From Prorocentrum cordatum (Eukaryota > Sar > Dinophyceae > Prorocentrales > Prorocentraceae), in the NCBI GenBank assembly GCA_963575745.1, contig CAUYUJ010001292.1:303501-367500 (forward strand): a stretch of DNA of 64,000 nt, read 5' to 3'. Below, piece after piece: positions 22,922 to 31,262 of the stretch. The notes beneath the pieces were generated by a model. The model was not told the origin of the DNA, searched no databases, and worked only from the letters and a program-made list of their open reading frames with translations. Both the position numbers and the translations under genes were made by a program. How positions within the stretch are numbered: position 1 is the first letter of the stretch; each line of letters begins with the position of its first letter.

Positions 22922-23118
22922 TTGAAACCAGAAGCTCGTCATACTGCTTCTCATCACTCGTCTTCTCTCGCACTCTCCTCCGTCTCGTTTCCCTCCCCTC
23001 GCCCTTCATGTACATCCTCCCGCTCGTCCTTACGCATCTGGGGGGGGGTCGAATGCTCCCGCGGGGGGGGTATCGTCAACCATAAGGGGGAGCAAGAACA
23101 GGAGAAGGAGGAGGAGAA

Positions 23119-23136
23119 TAGCCATTTGGGCTCAAG
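23119..23136 (+). promoter_or_regulatory. Spliced-leader-like sequence before gene A
   Basis: It reads TAGCCATTTGGGCTCAAG, 17 of 18 identical to the dinoflagellate spliced-leader core TAGCCATTTTGGCTCAAG. It lies 52 bases upstream of the ATG and is preceded by a GGAGGAGAA tract. Genomic leader relics are established marks of reverse-transcribed mRNAs re-inserted in dinoflagellate genomes. Here it could also be a maintained leader mimic. Confidence 0.85.
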
Positions 23137-23188
23137 CTTCTTGTTGGCTTGGACGTGGCCCTTCCGCGCTGCAGCGGAGTGCTTCACC

Positions 23189-26104
23189 ATGTCCTTTGGG
23201 AGCGCCATCGCTCAGGCGATCCAGGAGGTGAAGCCGATCATCATGGAGGTGATTGCCGATCACGAGGCGTCGGGCGAGGACGGCGCGAATCAGATCATGG
23301 TGAAAGCAGAGCACATCATCAAGCTGCTGGTCGGCAGGAAGCTCGCCAACGCAGGAGTGTGGCTGAAGTGCACGCAGGTCGGAACTCACCCTGCCAACCG
23401 ATTCGGAGCAGGGTTAGAGATCGTGGACGTCCACGACTTGATGAAGGTGATCGTCGAAGGCGGCTTCAGGTACGACAAGTGTCAGGGAGCCGTCTGCTTC
23501 GAGATAGCGCCAGGCGGGGTGAGGTCAGAACAGCACTGGAAGTTCAACGACGACCTTGCGACTTCCAGCGGGGGCTTCTTGCCTCAGTTCAATCCTTCGG
23601 ACCTGAAGTACTTGAGCGTGGCATGCTCACACACCGTGGCGGGCGCCAGGTGCGTCGAGCTCGGCGCGTTCGGTATGGACGAGAAGTTCAACGACGATTC
23701 TGGACGCATTTCTCGCGCAAAGGTGCTGGCCAAGTGCTCTTCCTACGAGCAGGTAATTACGCAAGGAATGCCATGGACGGTGATTCGCCATGAGGTGGAC
23801 GCGGAGATGCCCGAGCTGGCGTGGTTCCTGCAAGAGGCCGACAACGCCAACAGTGGCGCGAGCCGCCAGCAGACGAAGATGCAGACCCTTCTGCAAATAC
23901 ATAAGGTCGCGAAGCAGAACATCAAGACCTTCGGAGATGCCAAGTGGGAGTCCATCCAACTTCAGATCGAGAGGACGCGGCCCCACCTCAGCGGACAGGT
24001 AGCGGATATGAGCAAGTACGTGGAGCTGTACTCTGGAGGCGACAGTGGGTCGCTCTTGGACGAGCTTCGGGACTACGGCAAGACCGTGGGCGACCGCAGG
24101 AGGGACGTGCACGGCTCCTTCTTCGGCATGCTCGCGAGGGTCGGCTTCTTGCAGGGCCCCGAGTACATCACCGCATGCGTCAAAGCATGCCTCGTCGCCC
24201 CCGACCAGCACTGCCGTGATGGAGTGGCCAAGTTGCTCAACAGCACGGACATGTCGGCCATCAAGGGCTCCAAGAAGTCAGAAGTCTCAGCGTTTCTGGC
24301 CACGACGGCAACGATCAAGACATTCTTCGCATCCACTCCAACGCTGAGCAGCGCGCAGAAGGCCAAACTACTTGGAGACATGCAGGTGCGCTGGGTGTTG
24401 TTGATCCACAGCAAGCAAGTGAAAGGCCGCAAAAAGTATTCGAGCAGCAACGCTATCAAGGACCAGTTCGTCGGCGAGCTGCTGACGATTGCCCCTGATG
24501 TAACGCCACCGTGGGCTCGGTCTGAGCAATTGCGTGCTGCTCCGACGGAGCCTGGAGGAAACTTTGTCGAGTTCACAGCGACGTCTTCAGGCATGGTGGT
24601 CAGCGACGGCGCGCTCAAGACCAACGGCTTCGTCGTCGGTGCGGTGGTGGCCCTCAAAACTGACAAGAACCAGAAGCGCGCCATCATGGAGATCAGCTCT
24701 GGCAAAGTTTCCTTGGGGATGTTGAGCTCCATGGAGACATCCAAGAAGCGGAAGGCCGATGAGGACGAGAACGACGAGAACAACGGCAGCATCGTCGAGA
24801 TCAGCAGTAGCGAGCTGATCGACGAGTACGAGGTTGGCATCGGGATGCAATTGCAGGATGAGCAGGAGGAGGAGGAGGAGGAGGAGGAGGAGGAGGAGGA
24901 GGAGGAGGAGAGGAAGAGGAGGCGGAGGAGGAGGAGGAGCATGAGGAGGAGGAGGGGAAGGAGGAGGAGGAGGAGAGGAGGAAGGAGGAGGTGGAGGCAA
25001 ACCAGAAAACGAGGTGCCACCGAACAAAAAAAAACTTCGACGCAACTGAAACCGAACAACGATTTTAAACCACACCCCCCCTCACCGAGGCTTCTCTCCT
25101 TCTCATCCTCCCCGCCGCGCCCCTCCCAGGTGGTCCCCGTCAACTCGATCCTGCGGATTCCCGTGGGCTCGGTGGTCAGGGCAGACAAGCACAAGGACAC
25201 CGTGCTTGAGAAGATCAGAGCCCAGGTTCCTATCTGCAGCGCAACGCAGAGGAGGATGAGGAGGTGGGAGCGGAGGAGGATGAGGAGGAGGAGGAGGAGG
25301 AGGAGGAATGAGGAGGAGGAGGAGGAAGAGGAGGAGGATGAGAAGGAGGAGGAGGAGGAGAAGGAGGAGGATGAGGGGCCCGAGCGATTCACCTCCAGGA
25401 GGTGAGTCGTTCGGGTCCCTCCTCCTCCTCCTCCTCCTCCTCCTCCTCCCTTGCTCCTCCTCCCCCCCCCTGTTCCTCCTCCTCCTCCTCCTCCTCCTCC
25501 TCCTCCTCTTCCTGCTCCTCCTCCTCCTCCTCCTCCTCCTCCTCCTCCTCCTTGGAGGCCCATTTGTGATTACCCGCTTGCTTTTTTCTCTGAGGTTCGG
25601 CTTGCGCTCACCGACGCCTATGCGCACCGCAGTGAGGGCCTCGAGCTCACCGTCACGCTGGATAAGAAGGCCCGCGGCGTTGTGGCAGATGCTTCCTTTG
25701 CGAAGGGTGAGCTGACGCTTGTCCCTCTGAGCTCGAGCGTGAACGTGGCCCCGAAGATGTCGAACGGTTCAGTTGAGATTGTGTGTTCCCCGCCCATGAA
25801 AGACCTCAAAGTGTTTGTAACGCCGAGGTGTGAGTTGCACGTGCCCAAGCCAGGTTGCCCTCAATTCGTTGTCCCGTTTTTTTGTGTTCCGTCCTCGGAC
25901 ACCGCTGCGAACATGATTCGGTCTTCTGTCACTGTTGTAGTTGGCTCCCGCATCGACGGGAACACGGTTGAGACTAAGCTGTCCATTCCAGTTCTCGTGA
26001 ATTCGAAGGCCGTCAAGGTTGGAGAGTCCCTTGTGTGCAAGCTCGACCCAGCCCCGAAGGCCGTTGTCACGAATCCCCCGCCAAAGGCGCGCAAGTCAGC
26101 TTAG
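23189..26104 (+). CDS. Gene A of the 11.2-kb element: about 765-aa protein of unknown function, three inferred exons
   Basis: Inferred join: exon 1 23189-24856 (556 aa), exon 2 25130-25249 (40 aa), exon 3 25595-26104 (169 aa, stop TAG). The start is the first ATG after the spliced-leader-like sequence at 23119-23136. The two gaps are hairpin-forming GAG/CTC tracts ending in AG, and removing them keeps the frame (both phase 0), giving a junction ...CSATQ|VRLAL. Non-repeat exon sequence has ordinary amino-acid composition, unlike the low-complexity reading frames elsewhere. A nuclear-localisation-like KKRK lies at residues 519-522, followed by an acidic stretch. Codon choice is GC-rich at third positions. 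I recognise no catalytic motif or named domain. It is the first of four co-oriented genes inside an element bounded by inverted repeats, so an accessory or cargo role is inferred. Exact splice sites are uncertain by a few bases, and the GAG tracts could instead be partly translated. Confidence 0.72.
24857..25129 (+). other. Intron 1 of gene A (inferred, GA-AG, hairpin type)
   Basis: It begins CAG|GATGAGCAGG and ends CCTCCCAG|GTGG. Nearly all of the 5' part is GAG/AGG triplets and the last 40 bases are CTCC-rich, so the transcript can fold end to end. The same AG|G context flanks both ends. Non-canonical donors (GC or GA with AG) and introns with complementary ends are known in dinoflagellate genomes. 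Phase 0 is preserved. The donor could also lie a few bases downstream. Confidence 0.6.
25250..25594 (+). other. Intron 2 of gene A (inferred): one long GAG/CTC hairpin
   Basis: About 125 bases of GAG-rich sequence are followed by a complementary CTC-rich arm. The apex is a unique inverted repeat: the left arm at 25375-25396 pairs with the right arm at 25398-25422, where the few differences are compatible with G-U pairing. An in-frame stop at 25403-25405 inside the apex shows the tract is not read through. Downstream of AG at 25593-25594 the frame reopens in phase 0. The donor is ambiguous (CAG|AGGAGG, or shifted by one base), which is not GT. Confidence 0.6.
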
Positions 26105-27002
26105 ATGCCCGAGCCCTCTTATCAGTTCGAGCTTTTTTCTTGAGAGGGAGCGCGCAGCTCGATACTGTGGTGAAGTGAGAGATTGAGAAGGACGAGGAGG
26201 ACAACGATGAGGAGAAGGAGGAGGAATATTGGCAGGAGAAGGAAAAGGAGGAGAAGGAGGAGGAGAGGGAGGACAATGAGGAGGAGGGGCAGGAACAAGA
26301 GGAGGAGGAGGGAACGGGAGGAGAAAGATGATGTGGAAGAGGAAGAGTATGTTACAGGAAGGCACTCACAGATAAGATCGCACTCTCGCGCTTCCAGCTT
26401 TCTTTGCCGATTCGCTCTGCCAGTTCTTAAGTGCACCGTGCGGGTTTTGGTGCTGAGGGCGCCTGCAGGGCGGAACCAACTTTTGCATCAGCAACGCATG
26501 CCCGTCTGCTCGCGATGACTCGTGTGATCTCGAGAGTGAGGCCTCACAGAGACCAGAGAATGTGAACGAGGATATCGCACCACCGAGAGACCTCAAACAT
26601 ACCCCCGAGGAAGACCTCAAACAGACCTCGAAGATACCAGAAATCATCAAAGAGACTTCAATTGACCCCAAAGGGACCTCACAGAGACCTCAAGGAGACC
26701 TTAAGAGACATCAAGAGGCTTCAAATATACCAGAGAACGTCAACGATACCTGCAAGAGGAGATCTCAACAGACCTCAATGAGACATCAAAGACCTCAAAT
26801 ATACCAGCAAGACAAATCTAGTAACGACAACGCCCAACCAAATGATCAAACGCCAAACGGTCCACACACGAGACACCCAAATAACCAACATGTCCAGCGC
26901 CCAAATTTAAAAACGACAAGCCTATCCCCCCAAACCCTGACAAAACGTACACGCCCGTCTTCCCACCATCCTGCCGCGTGCGTGTGTGTGCGTGTGTGCG
27001 TC
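26105..27002 (+). other. Intergenic region A-B of the element
   Basis: It holds a GAG/GAA-rich tract at about 26183-26345. It then has a stretch rich in AGACCTCAA-like repeats at about 26576-26800, an A/C-rich segment, and a TG/CG-rich run at 26978-27001 that abuts the gene B leader. No coding potential was seen. The last 100 bases resemble the region before gene D (A/C-rich, then a TG run, then the leader). Confidence 0.7.
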
Positions 27003-27020
27003 TAGCCGTTTTGGCTCAAA
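27003..27020 (+). promoter_or_regulatory. Spliced-leader-like sequence before gene B
   Basis: It reads TAGCCGTTTTGGCTCAAA, 16 of 18 identical to the dinoflagellate leader core, 61 bases before the gene B ATG and immediately after a TG-rich tract. It shares the A-to-G change in TAGCCG with the leader of gene D. Confidence 0.8.
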
Positions 27021-27081
27021 CTCTGCATTCGCAAGCCTCGTTACTTCAGTTCAGTGCTCCAACCAGTTTCAGTATCGGCCG

Positions 27082-27774
27082 ATGCCTGTGTTCACGAAGA
27101 GTGGGCTCGTGTGCGTCTCAGCATCGCAGGAGCGATGCAATCCTACTTCGGCCTGGGTCGCCGAGGTAACGAACATCGACGGCCATGCATTCGTCACAAC
27201 CGACAAGCAGGACAGCAAGTTCGTGAAATTCGTGGGTCAGCAATTCGAGATGCTGAACTTTTTGACGGCGCAACGCAACGATGAGGTGGACCGCCTCATG
27301 GAGGCGGCAGCTCGCGATGCTCAGAGAGCAGGCCCAGGTCTTGACGTCGATGAAGCTGAGGAGCCAGCCACCAAGAAGGCTCGCAGGGACGCCGTCGACG
27401 ACATCCCGCGCACCATCCAGCTCAATGTCCAAGTGGGCGGTGTAACGCGCGCTGTCAGGGTCGCCACGGCCGCGATCCGTCGCGCGAAGCTGGCTATCGA
27501 GTTCACGGACGACGCCCTCGAGCTTCTGCAGCTGGAGCCTGACGTTTCCGTTGAGAGGGAGCCTGATCCCATCATCGACATCGACCACGTCGAGTGGGTC
27601 CGCTTTAGGAACTCCGTGAAGACCTCGTACTACGATGCGTCCAAGAAGAAGTGGCGCACAAAGTCTATGGCTGTCGAGGTCGGCCCAAACTTGCAGGAGA
27701 GGGCGGTGGCCATGGCAAGGGTGCTGGCAGAGTACAGGCAGCAGCATCACACCGAGCCTGACGAGCAGGACTGA
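27082..27774 (+). CDS. Gene B of the 11.2-kb element: 230-aa protein of unknown function
   Basis: The start is the first ATG after the leader-like sequence. An earlier in-frame ATG at 26986 lies upstream of the leader and is rejected. The protein is hydrophilic, with no signal peptide or membrane segment. A basic KKARRD at residues 98-103 follows an acidic stretch and could be a nuclear signal. The C-terminal third is basic and aromatic (VEWVRFRNSVKTSYY...KKKWRTK) and ends in an amphipathic segment, compatible with nucleic-acid or protein binding, but no named domain is recognised. No intron is needed. It sits about 1 kb downstream of gene A on the same strand inside the same inverted-repeat element. 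The role is unknown; a partner of the transposase is only one possibility. Confidence 0.72.
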   Translation: MPVFTKSGLVCVSASQERCNPTSAWVAEVTNIDGHAFVTTDKQDSKFVKFVGQQFEMLNFLTAQRNDEVDRLMEAAARDAQRAGPGLDVDEAEEPATKKARRDAVDDIPRTIQLNVQVGGVTRAVRVATAAIRRAKLAIEFTDDALELLQLEPDVSVEREPDPIIDIDHVEWVRFRNSVKTSYYDASKKKWRTKSMAVEVGPNLQERAVAMARVLAEYRQQHHTEPDEQD

Positions 27775-28965
27775 TGATGCTGCTGCTGCAGTTTTTGTTT
27801 GTGCTGTAGTGGAATGTTTGCTTACACTGCTGTCCAACCCTCCTGTGTGACATGCATTCGACGGGGCATGCTGCAGTCGCACACGCTAGCTAGGCCGTAT
27901 CCTGTGAACATTCAGACGTGCGAGGTCTCGTTAGAATCGAGACCTCATCTGGCTTTTAGGTTCATTCTGTGGCGTAGCATAGAAGCTGGACCGTTGTGGA
28001 AGGCAACGCATACAGCAACGAAACTTCCAGCCACCGTGGCAGTGTACACCACGCTTAGCTCAGAAAAACACAGCATCAGCATCACATCGCCACCGTGCCA
28101 TCCCTCCTCAGCCCCTCCCCTGGTGCCCTCGAACGACACAGAGCAGCCGACCTCTCTCGTGGAGCGAACTGCCCAGGAGCAGTTCGCTCCTGTGGAGCGA
28201 ACTTCCCAGGGGCAGTTCGCACGATCGTGCTTTCACCTGTGGGGGGGTTGAAGCATTTTGTGAAAACCGTTGGTGACGCACGTGCTGACAGTCACAGGTT
28301 TGCGAGCCCAACCCCTCACCAGATGTTCGCTCCTCTGGCGCAAACTCCCCCACAGAAGTGAGCACGGCGGTGCGAACTGCTCCTGGGCAGTTCGCTCCAC
28401 AGGAGCGAACTCCCCAGGAGAAGCCCGGCCACTGGGACCACGCCTGCTGGTTACGGCCTCGGTAGGCCTAGATGGATCTAGAGGGTGCCGTCGACCTTTG
28501 GAATTGTGTAGATTTCTGGTATGCTCACAGGCTCTTGGAGGCTCCTGGAGGCTCCTGAAGGCTCCTGGGGGCATCTCGAACGCATGCGATCGGGTTGTGC
28601 TTCGGAGGATCTTGGAGGCACCTCTCAATACCTCTCACCGCCAGGCTGGATTCAAACGGTCGAGTAGGATTGGAGGAGAATGAGGATGAGGATGAGGAGC
28701 AGGACGCAGAGGCAAGGGGAGAACAATGATGAGGATGAGGAGCAGGACGCAGAGGGAAAGAAAGATGATGATTGCGAGGAGGAGAAGGGAAAGAGGAGGA
28801 GGAGGAGGAGGAGGAGAAGGAGGAGGAGGAGAGCTGTCGCGAAGAGCGAGAGAGGAGGAGGCAGACTGAGGACGAGCCAGCCTCAAGCAAAAAGAACTCA
28901 CACCGTTTGGATGCGAAAGTTGTCCTCAATCCTTCCTGGGCCATCTCCATCCTCCTCCGTCCCCA
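27775..28965 (+). other. Intergenic region B-C of the element with foldback repeats
   Basis: There are two clusters of the motif GGAGCGAACTGC and its complement at about 28160-28225 and 28365-28425. They are inverted relative to each other and each is internally palindromic. A run of GAGGCTCCT(G/A) repeats lies at 28531-28570. A GAGGA-rich tract at 28676-28860 precedes the gene C leader. No convincing gene was seen. Confidence 0.6.
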
Positions 28966-28983
28966 TAGCCATTTGGGCTCAAC
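28966..28983 (+). promoter_or_regulatory. Spliced-leader-like sequence before gene C
   Basis: It reads TAGCCATTTGGGCTCAAC, 16 of 18 identical to the dinoflagellate leader core, 58 bases before the gene C ATG. It carries the same T-to-G change (ATTTGGG) as the gene A leader. Confidence 0.8.
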
Positions 28984-29041
28984 TATAGCTCGGCTTCCAT
29001 TGCTGCGCCCTCACCTTCAGACGCAAGTTGTCTCGTTCAGA

Positions 29042-30550
29042 ATGTCGGACTCTGCTTTTCATGCCCGGCGCTTGATCTCAATGCTGCGGGAGCGCCTTGC
29101 GTTCGTGAACGCCCAGGCCCACGCGGGCCTCGATCGCAACATTCTGGCGCAAGCCCAGGTCAACGCTCTGAACGCGAGCTTCTCGTCTGCCCCTGGGATC
29201 GACCTCGCCGTTGCCACCGCCGTCACCCAGGAGATCTCCAACGGGCCTTGGACGCAGGAGCAGAAAATCTCCATGGCCACCACGCTGAGCCAAAGGGCTG
29301 AGGCCGCTGGGCGCGCTGGCGGCAACGTCGCCCGAGCCCAGCAGAAGTGCAAGGCTTTGCAGAAATTCTTCACGGCCGACGACTGGAGGGCGATCACCAA
29401 TGATGACCACTCCGAGATCATGAAGATGCACGTGGTGGCCAACAGGATGCACAAGCTCGGCATCTCCTGCGCCGCCGAGAAGTTGCTCATGAGGGGCATC
29501 GCGATCGTCATCTGCTGCCACAGCTCCTTCAGGCAGTCGCCTCCGACGCCTCAGTTCAAGAAGAAGCTGTGCCAGGACCTCCAGACGCGGTTGAAGGATC
29601 TCTACACTGTCACGCCCTGGCCCTTCGCGCACATAGCGACCTACCCAGATGACCCACACCTGCTCACGCCTGCCGCGGTCTTCGACCACGCCTTCTCGGA
29701 CGCGCGCCCTGTCGAGCCCCCTGCCGAGATCGATCAGTTGGAGGTTGAGTTCAATTCAATGCGCTACAGGGAGTCGAGCAAGGTGCTTCGTGGCGGTGGC
29801 TCGGCAACCACGCCGAACCTCCAACACCTGCGCTCGCCTGCCACGGCCCTTGCCGTACCAGCGCGCCACCAGCAGGACCCGCTTCAGTTGCTCATGATGC
29901 TCGCGGCCCAGGCGTACGGGGGACTCGGTGCCCCAGGCATGCCCAACATGTTCGGCGCTGGCGGGGCTAGCAGCAACGGCGGCTGCAACGTAACGTTCAC
30001 GAAGCCCGAGGAGGTGCGCAACAACAGTGCGGCGATTGTCCCTGCTGCAGCTGGCGAGTCGCCGCCTTCGGACTCCCCTCCTCCGACCTCGCTGGCTCTG
30101 AGCCCGCCGTCAGAGGTTCTGAGTCCGCCGTCAGCGGCGCCGCCAGTTGGCGCGAGCGTCCTCGGCACTCCTGGCTCTGATGCGGTCGCAGAGTTCGAGA
30201 GGCACATGCTGGACGCCGCGGACTCTTCCAGGCCGAGGGCGAAGGGCAAGGACAAGCCGAAAGGGAAGGGCAAGGCGAAGGGCAAGGCCAAGGCCAAGGC
30301 CAAAGGCAAGGCCAAGGCCAGAGCCCAGCCTGCCCCTGCTGCCCGCAGCCGCCACGCGATCGACTACTCGAAGTGGCTGAAGCCAGCCGACGCCAAGACC
30401 CGCAGTGAGAACGCCTTCACGAGCCGCGCGTACGATGCGGCAAAGAGGCTGGCGGTCGCAGCTGGCATGAGTGAGGTCGACTGCAGGGCGATCGCCAAGG
30501 AGGCCTACCACCAGGCCAAGATGGTTCACCAGAAGCATGTGCGCAAGTAG
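29042..30550 (+). CDS. Gene C of the 11.2-kb element: 502-aa protein with a Lys/Ala/Gly basic tail
   Basis: The start is the ATG 58 bases after the leader-like sequence; the stop is TAG. Residues 1 to about 240 are a compact, mostly helical-looking region (RRLISMLRERLAFVNAQ near the N-terminus). Residues about 240-400 are rich in Pro, Ser, Ala and Gly and look disordered. Residues about 400-430 are a (K/A/G)n tract resembling linker-histone-type tails, which suggests DNA or RNA binding. The last 70 residues are again structured and basic (IDYSKWLKPADAKTRSENAF...). No enzymatic motif is visible. Its position between gene B and the transposase-like gene D, with the same strand and leader arrangement, suggests it belongs to the element. 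The function is unknown; a DNA-binding accessory factor is an inference. Confidence 0.75.
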   Translation: MSDSAFHARRLISMLRERLAFVNAQAHAGLDRNILAQAQVNALNASFSSAPGIDLAVATAVTQEISNGPWTQEQKISMATTLSQRAEAAGRAGGNVARAQQKCKALQKFFTADDWRAITNDDHSEIMKMHVVANRMHKLGISCAAEKLLMRGIAIVICCHSSFRQSPPTPQFKKKLCQDLQTRLKDLYTVTPWPFAHIATYPDDPHLLTPAAVFDHAFSDARPVEPPAEIDQLEVEFNSMRYRESSKVLRGGGSATTPNLQHLRSPATALAVPARHQQDPLQLLMMLAAQAYGGLGAPGMPNMFGAGGASSNGGCNVTFTKPEEVRNNSAAIVPAAAGESPPSDSPPPTSLALSPPSEVLSPPSAAPPVGASVLGTPGSDAVAEFERHMLDAADSSRPRAKGKDKPKGKGKAKGKAKAKAKGKAKARAQPAPAARSRHAIDYSKWLKPADAKTRSENAFTSRAYDAAKRLAVAAGMSEVDCRAIAKEAYHQAKMVHQKHVRK

Positions 30551-31190
30551 GGCCTAGGGCCCCTCATCTTTTTAGTTCAGTCTGCTTCCCTCGCTTCGTC
30601 GGATCAGTTCCGAGCCACGGCACCATGAGGGTTTGGTGTTAGAGCTGGTAGGCGGAGCCGCGGATGCATGCAGAACCGCTGCTGCAGGACATACTGTATA
30701 CCCTTTTTGCTGCAGCATACGTAGGGCCTCTGAGAGGTAAGCGCAGAACTCTCAGAGAAAGCTAGCGATGATAAAGCATCGTCACCACAAGCATTGCAAC
30801 CACCGTCATCATCAGCCTCCGACCCATAGCAATCACCATCAGCATCGTCACCAGCATCAGCATCAACATCATCATGAGCAGAATCCTGAAACGGGGCTGT
30901 GAGTGAATTGAGAGGAAGTCTCAGGCGGGAGCCACCTCACGCCAGAACTCAAGCCGAGGCTGCCCGCATAACTGACCAGAATCGCTGTGACAGCCGAGAG
31001 GGTATCGAAACGTATGCGACCAAGGCGACGAAAACAACAAACAAATCAAGCCACACAAATCCAACTACGCAGGCCCCCACACCAGAAAAAAAACACTGTT
31101 TAAACCGACGCCCCAAACCCAAAAACCAAACGCTGAACCCCAAGAAAGATAGCTAAAATCGTACCCACCTGCCCTGCTCAAATCCCCTCC

Positions 31191-31225
<35 letters not shown>

Positions 31226-31227
31226 CA
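30551..31227 (+). other. Intergenic region C-D of the element
   Basis: It contains short CATCAN-type repeats at about 30780-30880, an A/C-rich segment at about 31020-31160, and a (GT)n tract at 31193-31222 that runs into the gene D leader. No coding signal was seen. Confidence 0.6.
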
Positions 31228-31245
31228 TAGCCGTTTTGGCTCGAC
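31228..31245 (+). promoter_or_regulatory. Spliced-leader-like sequence before gene D
   Basis: It reads TAGCCGTTTTGGCTCGAC, 15 of 18 identical to the dinoflagellate leader core, immediately after a GT repeat and 17 bases before the ATG. A second, weaker leader-like stretch (CAAATTGGGCTCG) lies at about 31247-31259. This could be a second, older relic, as seen where leader-bearing transcripts have been recycled more than once. Confidence 0.7.
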
Positions 31246-31262
31246 CCAAATTGGGCTCGCAA

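Noticed and set aside
22922-23188. Upstream in-frame start for gene A
   Set aside because: It lies before the leader-like sequence and reads through a GAG-rich stretch. The ATG at 23189 is the first after the leader.
24857-25405. Continuous reading of gene A through the GAG tracts to a stop at 25405
   Set aside because: This would add poly-Glu/Arg repeats and lose the well-formed exon 3. Complementary CTC arms and AG ends favour introns.
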